A stretch of DNA of 64,000 nucleotides from Streptomyces resistomycificus (GTDB lineage: Bacteria > Actinomycetota > Actinomycetes > Streptomycetales > Streptomycetaceae): contig NZ_KQ949001.1 in NCBI RefSeq assembly GCF_001514265.1, positions 62,001 through 126,000 on the forward strand, read 5' to 3'. The first letter of the stretch is position 1; each line of letters begins with the position of its first letter. Position numbers and translations under genes: made by a program. Under the pieces are notes generated by a model. The model was not told the origin of the DNA. It did no database searches and saw only the letters and a list, made by a program, of their open reading frames with translations. This document shows, one piece after another, positions 61,350-64,000 of the stretch.

Positions 61350-62372
61350 TCAGCCGGAGGACTTCGCCAGTTTCAGCGCGTAGTCCGCCCACCACTCGCC
61401 CGCCTTCGGGCCGCCCTTGCACTCGCCGTCCGACTCTCCCGGGCGCTTGACCCACAGATAGGCGTCCACCAGGGGATCCGCCGTCTTGGTCGTCGGCGCC
61501 TCGCCCAGGGCACGGCCGGGCGGGTTGCACCAGCGCTCGTCCGGGTTGCCGCCGTCGTAGGGCCCGTTGCCGTTGCGGCTGGTGTCGATGACGAAGTGCT
61601 TGCCGCCGACCTTCGAGGAGAGGTTCTTGCCGTAGGCGATGGAGTCCTCGGTGGAGTAGAAGTTGGACACGTTGACCGAGAACCCGTCGGCCTGGGCGAT
61701 GCCCGCGCGCTGCAGAGGCTCGAAGATCTGGTCCGGCTTGCCCCAGCCGGCGTTGCCCGCGTCGAGGTAGACCTTGGTGTTCTTCAGCGACTTGAGCTGG
61801 GCGACGGCCTTGTTGAGAAGGTCGTAGCGCTCCTCGTGGAACTCCTCGGGCGTGCAGTTGTCCACCATGTGCAGCACCGCGTCCGGCTCCAGGATCACCG
61901 TGGCCGGGCGGTCGCCGATGCCCTTGGCGACGCTGTCCACGAAGGCCCGGTAGGCGTTGCCGTCGGCGGCGCCGCCCTGCGAGAACTGGCCGCAGTCCCG
62001 GTGCGGGATGTTGTAGAGGACGAGCAGCGCGTCACGGTCCGCCTTCTCGGCGGCCTCGGTGTAGCCCCGGGCCTGCTCCTCCGGGTTCTCCGGGGAGATC
62101 CACTCGCCCATCGGCTGCTGCGCTATCTTCCGGATCTGTTCGGCGTTCTCCTTCTTGCCGGACTTCTCGTAGTCCTGCACCTGCTGCGCCGCGCTGCCGT
62201 CCGGGTTGACCCAGTACGGGTCGGTCCCCTTGGGCTGCTGGGTGATTCCGGCACCGGCGTCGGACGGGTCCTTGCCCTCTCCGTCCCCCGACGAGGAACA
62301 ACCCGCGATCAACAGCGCCGCCCCCAGCGCCGCCGCGGAAGCCCTCGTCCCGGCCCCCCTGCTGACGTACAT
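61350..62372 (-). CDS. cslZ: CslZ-like GH6 endoglucanase lipoprotein
   Basis: A 340-residue glycoside hydrolase family 6 enzyme. The lipobox L-L-I-A-G-C near residue 25 makes it a lipid-anchored extracellular protein. The family core is recognisable in L-V-L-Y-N-I-P-H-R-D-C, V-I-L-E-P-D-A-V and Y-L-D-A-G-N-A-G-W, with the expected catalytic Asp residues. It is convergent with cslA-glxA and probably trims or releases the glucan. The ATG at 62372 follows GGGGGAG. The long upstream frame is not used. Confidence 0.92.
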   Translation of the reverse strand: MYVSRGAGTRASAAALGAALLIAGCSSSGDGEGKDPSDAGAGITQQPKGTDPYWVNPDGSAAQQVQDYEKSGKKENAEQIRKIAQQPMGEWISPENPEEQARGYTEAAEKADRDALLVLYNIPHRDCGQFSQGGAADGNAYRAFVDSVAKGIGDRPATVILEPDAVLHMVDNCTPEEFHEERYDLLNKAVAQLKSLKNTKVYLDAGNAGWGKPDQIFEPLQRAGIAQADGFSVNVSNFYSTEDSIAYGKNLSSKVGGKHFVIDTSRNGNGPYDGGNPDERWCNPPGRALGEAPTTKTADPLVDAYLWVKRPGESDGECKGGPKAGEWWADYALKLAKSSG

Positions 62373-62532
62373 CCAACTCCCCCTTGGGTGCACCGTTCCA
62401 AGTCTCAATCCTGACACACCCGTCGCGCCGCCCACGAGGTCGCCCAGGCCTTGTCCGAGAGCTGTTACAGCCCCGAGGGTCGGGGTAGCGCGCCGCGGCG
62501 GGGCGCTCGTCGGGCGAAGGGGAGTGCCGGGG

Positions 62533-63306
62533 ATGGTGTACATCACCAGGGAGATCCGACTGGCGGCGGCGGTGGTGGAGTCGGCGGACACGCTCACCGA
62601 CGGCTTCGAGTCCACGCGCCACTTACAACGGGTGTCCGACCACTGCGTGGAGCTGCTGGCCGCGCGGACGGCCGGGGTGATGCTGATCGACGGCTCCCGG
62701 GCGGTGTCGCTGGCCGGCAGCAGCCGGCACCGAGAGATGGCGCTCGACCTGCTGGCGGCGCAGTACGGCGGCGGTCCCTGTCTGGACAGCTACGGCTCCG
62801 GACAGCCGGTGACGCCGGTGTCCATCCGGGCGGCGCACGCGGACGCCCGCTGGCCGGTGTTCACCGAGCGGGCCCTCGGGCACGACATCGCGGCGACCTA
62901 CGCGGTCCCGCTGCGCCGGGACGAGACACTCCTCGGCGCGCTCAACGTGTTCATGCCGACGCTGCCCTCCTCACCCGAGGACAGCGGAAGAGAGGTGCTG
63001 GTGGCGCAGGCCCTGGCAGACGCGGCCGCGGTGGGTCTGGAGAACCACCGCGTCTACCGCCGGTACCGCGACCTGTCCGGGCAGCTGCAGCAGGCCCTGT
63101 CCAGCAGGGTGCGTATCGAGCAGGCGAAGGGCATGCTCGCCGAGCGCTGGCAGGTCGGAGCCGACCGGGCGTTCGTCGCGCTCCGCCAGTACGCCCGGCG
63201 GCGCCGGCTGCCGCTGGACCAGGTGGCGAGCGCGGTCATCGACAGGCGCGTGGACGAGGCCGAGCTGCGCCGGGAGGTGGAGGGTCCGATCGACGGGGCA
63301 TCGTAG
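62533..63306 (+). CDS. GAF-ANTAR regulatory protein
   Basis: A 257-residue cytoplasmic protein. A GAF sensor domain (about 25-170) is followed by a C-terminal ANTAR RNA-binding domain (about 185-245) with R-V-R-I-E-Q-A-K-G-M-L-A-E-R, the typical helix that binds paired hexaloop hairpins for antitermination. ATG 62533 follows AAGGGGAG. Target transcripts are unknown. I did not find an obvious dual hexaloop nearby. Confidence 0.85.
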   Translation: MVYITREIRLAAAVVESADTLTDGFESTRHLQRVSDHCVELLAARTAGVMLIDGSRAVSLAGSSRHREMALDLLAAQYGGGPCLDSYGSGQPVTPVSIRAAHADARWPVFTERALGHDIAATYAVPLRRDETLLGALNVFMPTLPSSPEDSGREVLVAQALADAAAVGLENHRVYRRYRDLSGQLQQALSSRVRIEQAKGMLAERWQVGADRAFVALRQYARRRRLPLDQVASAVIDRRVDEAELRREVEGPIDGAS

Positions 63307-63593
63307 AAACCGCGTACCCTCCGCGCCGGACCCCATGTCACCAGCGCGGATGACACAGAGCCACCAAACCGGCACGTGACGTCGATCCGCCACTAGGCCC
63401 GGGCGCTCATCCGCTCTAGAGTCTTCTCATACGGCCCCAGCCCCCGGCCACACCTACACCCACCGTGGCTTTCCACGCCTCCCGCGCCGGTCGCCGGGTC
63501 ACTCCCGCAACCCGTGCGCCCGCGGTCGAGGACCAGCCCGGTCGACGACTTCGGGGAGCGGGTCGTCGACCGGGCCAGGTGCCACAGAACCGT
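63307..63593. other. Intergenic region, nothing identified
   Basis: About 290 bases between the ANTAR gene and the convergent sortase fragment. No gene, RNA or clear hairpin is seen. Confidence 0.4.
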
Positions 63594-64000
63594 TCAGAGT
63601 CCCGTGCCGGTGAGGTACGCCGAGACGATCACGTTGGCCGTGTAGCTGCGGCTCGCCCGGTCGAAGGTTCCGCCGCAGGTGATCAGCCGCAGCTCGGCCC
63701 GGCCGGTCTGGCGGGGGCCGTACGCCTGCCGGGCGTCGAAGTGTTCGCGGCTGACGACCTGGACGTCGTCGACGGTGAACTCGGCGACCTTGCCGTCGGC
63801 CCGGATCACCCGGACCGTCTCGCCCGGCTTGAGGACGCTGAGCTTGTAGAAGACGGCGGGCTTGGTCTCGGTGTCGACGTGCCCCACCATCAGGGCGGTG
63901 CCGGCCGCCCCGGGTGTCACGCCCCGCGCGTACCACCCCACGGCCCCGGCCTGGTCGTACGGCGGCGGATCGATGGCTCCCGCCCCGTCGAGGCCGCGCG
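63594..64000 (-). CDS. Class E/F sortase-like transpeptidase, 5' part outside the window
   Basis: The C-terminal 135 or so residues of a sortase. The catalytic His is in M-V-G-H-V-D-T, the Cys in L-I-T-C-G-G and the Arg in D-R-A-S-R-S-Y, the full H-C-R triad. The frame stays open to the right edge, so the start and any signal/anchor are not visible. The GTG at 63941 is internal. It would attach proteins to peptidoglycan or pili, and actinobacterial members of this type often lack clear substrates. Confidence 0.85.
   Translation of the reverse strand, partial: RGLDGAGAIDPPPYDQAGAVGWYARGVTPGAAGTALMVGHVDTETKPAVFYKLSVLKPGETVRVIRADGKVAEFTVDDVQVVSREHFDARQAYGPRQTGRAELRLITCGGTFDRASRSYTANVIVSAYLTGTGL

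Noticed and set aside
1..64000. CRISPR array
   Set aside because: No regularly spaced repeats of 25-40 bases were seen. The Cas4-like nuclease has no other cas genes nearby.
1..64000. Prophage, insertion sequence or integrated plasmid
   Set aside because: No transposase, integrase or phage structural gene is present, and the tRNA genes are intact with no duplicated attachment half-sites.

Overview
The window is chromosomal DNA from a Streptomyces, probably a relative of S. coelicolor/S. lividans. It is very GC-rich, with strongly G/C-biased third codon positions. It carries adpA (with its TTA codon) followed by orn, the cebR-cebEFG-bglC cellobiose locus with two CebR-type operators, a cdgA-like GGDEF/EAL gene and a cslA-glxA-GH6 cassette. 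The gene order agrees with what I remember of the S. coelicolor core chromosome. No prophage, insertion sequence, CRISPR array or large biosynthetic cluster is visible.

Layout. 1-9.7 kb: end of a SHOCT protein, a Tat-exported phosphatase, glmS, an acetate-transporter-family protein, a universal stress protein, adpA, orn, tRNA-His, an acetyltransferase and a small membrane protein. 9.7-16.1 kb: cebR, cebE, cebF, cebG and bglC for cellobiose uptake and hydrolysis. 16.1-26.3 kb: a cysteine-rich membrane protein, a five-gene galactoside ABC/GH36/GH42 operon and a two-component system. 26.3-31.8 kb: secreted and housekeeping genes, an NsdA-like HTH/TPR regulator with hexapeptide repeats, a histidine phosphatase and a PAP2 membrane enzyme. 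31.7-36.5 kb: three overlapping genes encoding a Cas4/AddB-like nuclease with a predicted Fe-S cluster, an unknown protein and an SF1 helicase, followed by a partial direct duplication of the helicase 3' end. 36.7-40.8 kb: a CDS running into tRNA-Lys, a secreted metalloprotease and cdgA. 40.8-50.9 kb: a catabolic island with an LLM oxidoreductase, two EutA-like proteins, a D-2-hydroxyacid dehydrogenase, an amidase, a DUF3830 protein, an EhuBCDA-type ABC importer and an IclR regulator. 51-64 kb: a second tRNA-Lys, an acyl-CoA synthetase, an LPMO, an SPFH protein, an NlpC/P60 hydrolase, a third tRNA-Lys, cslA-glxA, a GH6 endoglucanase, a GAF-ANTAR protein and the end of a sortase.

How the genes fit together. 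The ceb locus and the galactoside operon are sugar importers without their own ATPases. In streptomycetes such importers usually share MsiK, encoded elsewhere. AdpA, CdgA and Orn tie the region to developmental control and cyclic-di-GMP turnover. The LPMO (with a DasR-type site) and the CslA/GlxA/GH6 cassette act on chitin- or cellulose-like polymers at the cell surface. The two clusters least explained by known biology are the nuclease/unknown/helicase trio (31.7-35.8 kb) and the EutA-pair/amidase/Ehu island (42.2-50.9 kb).
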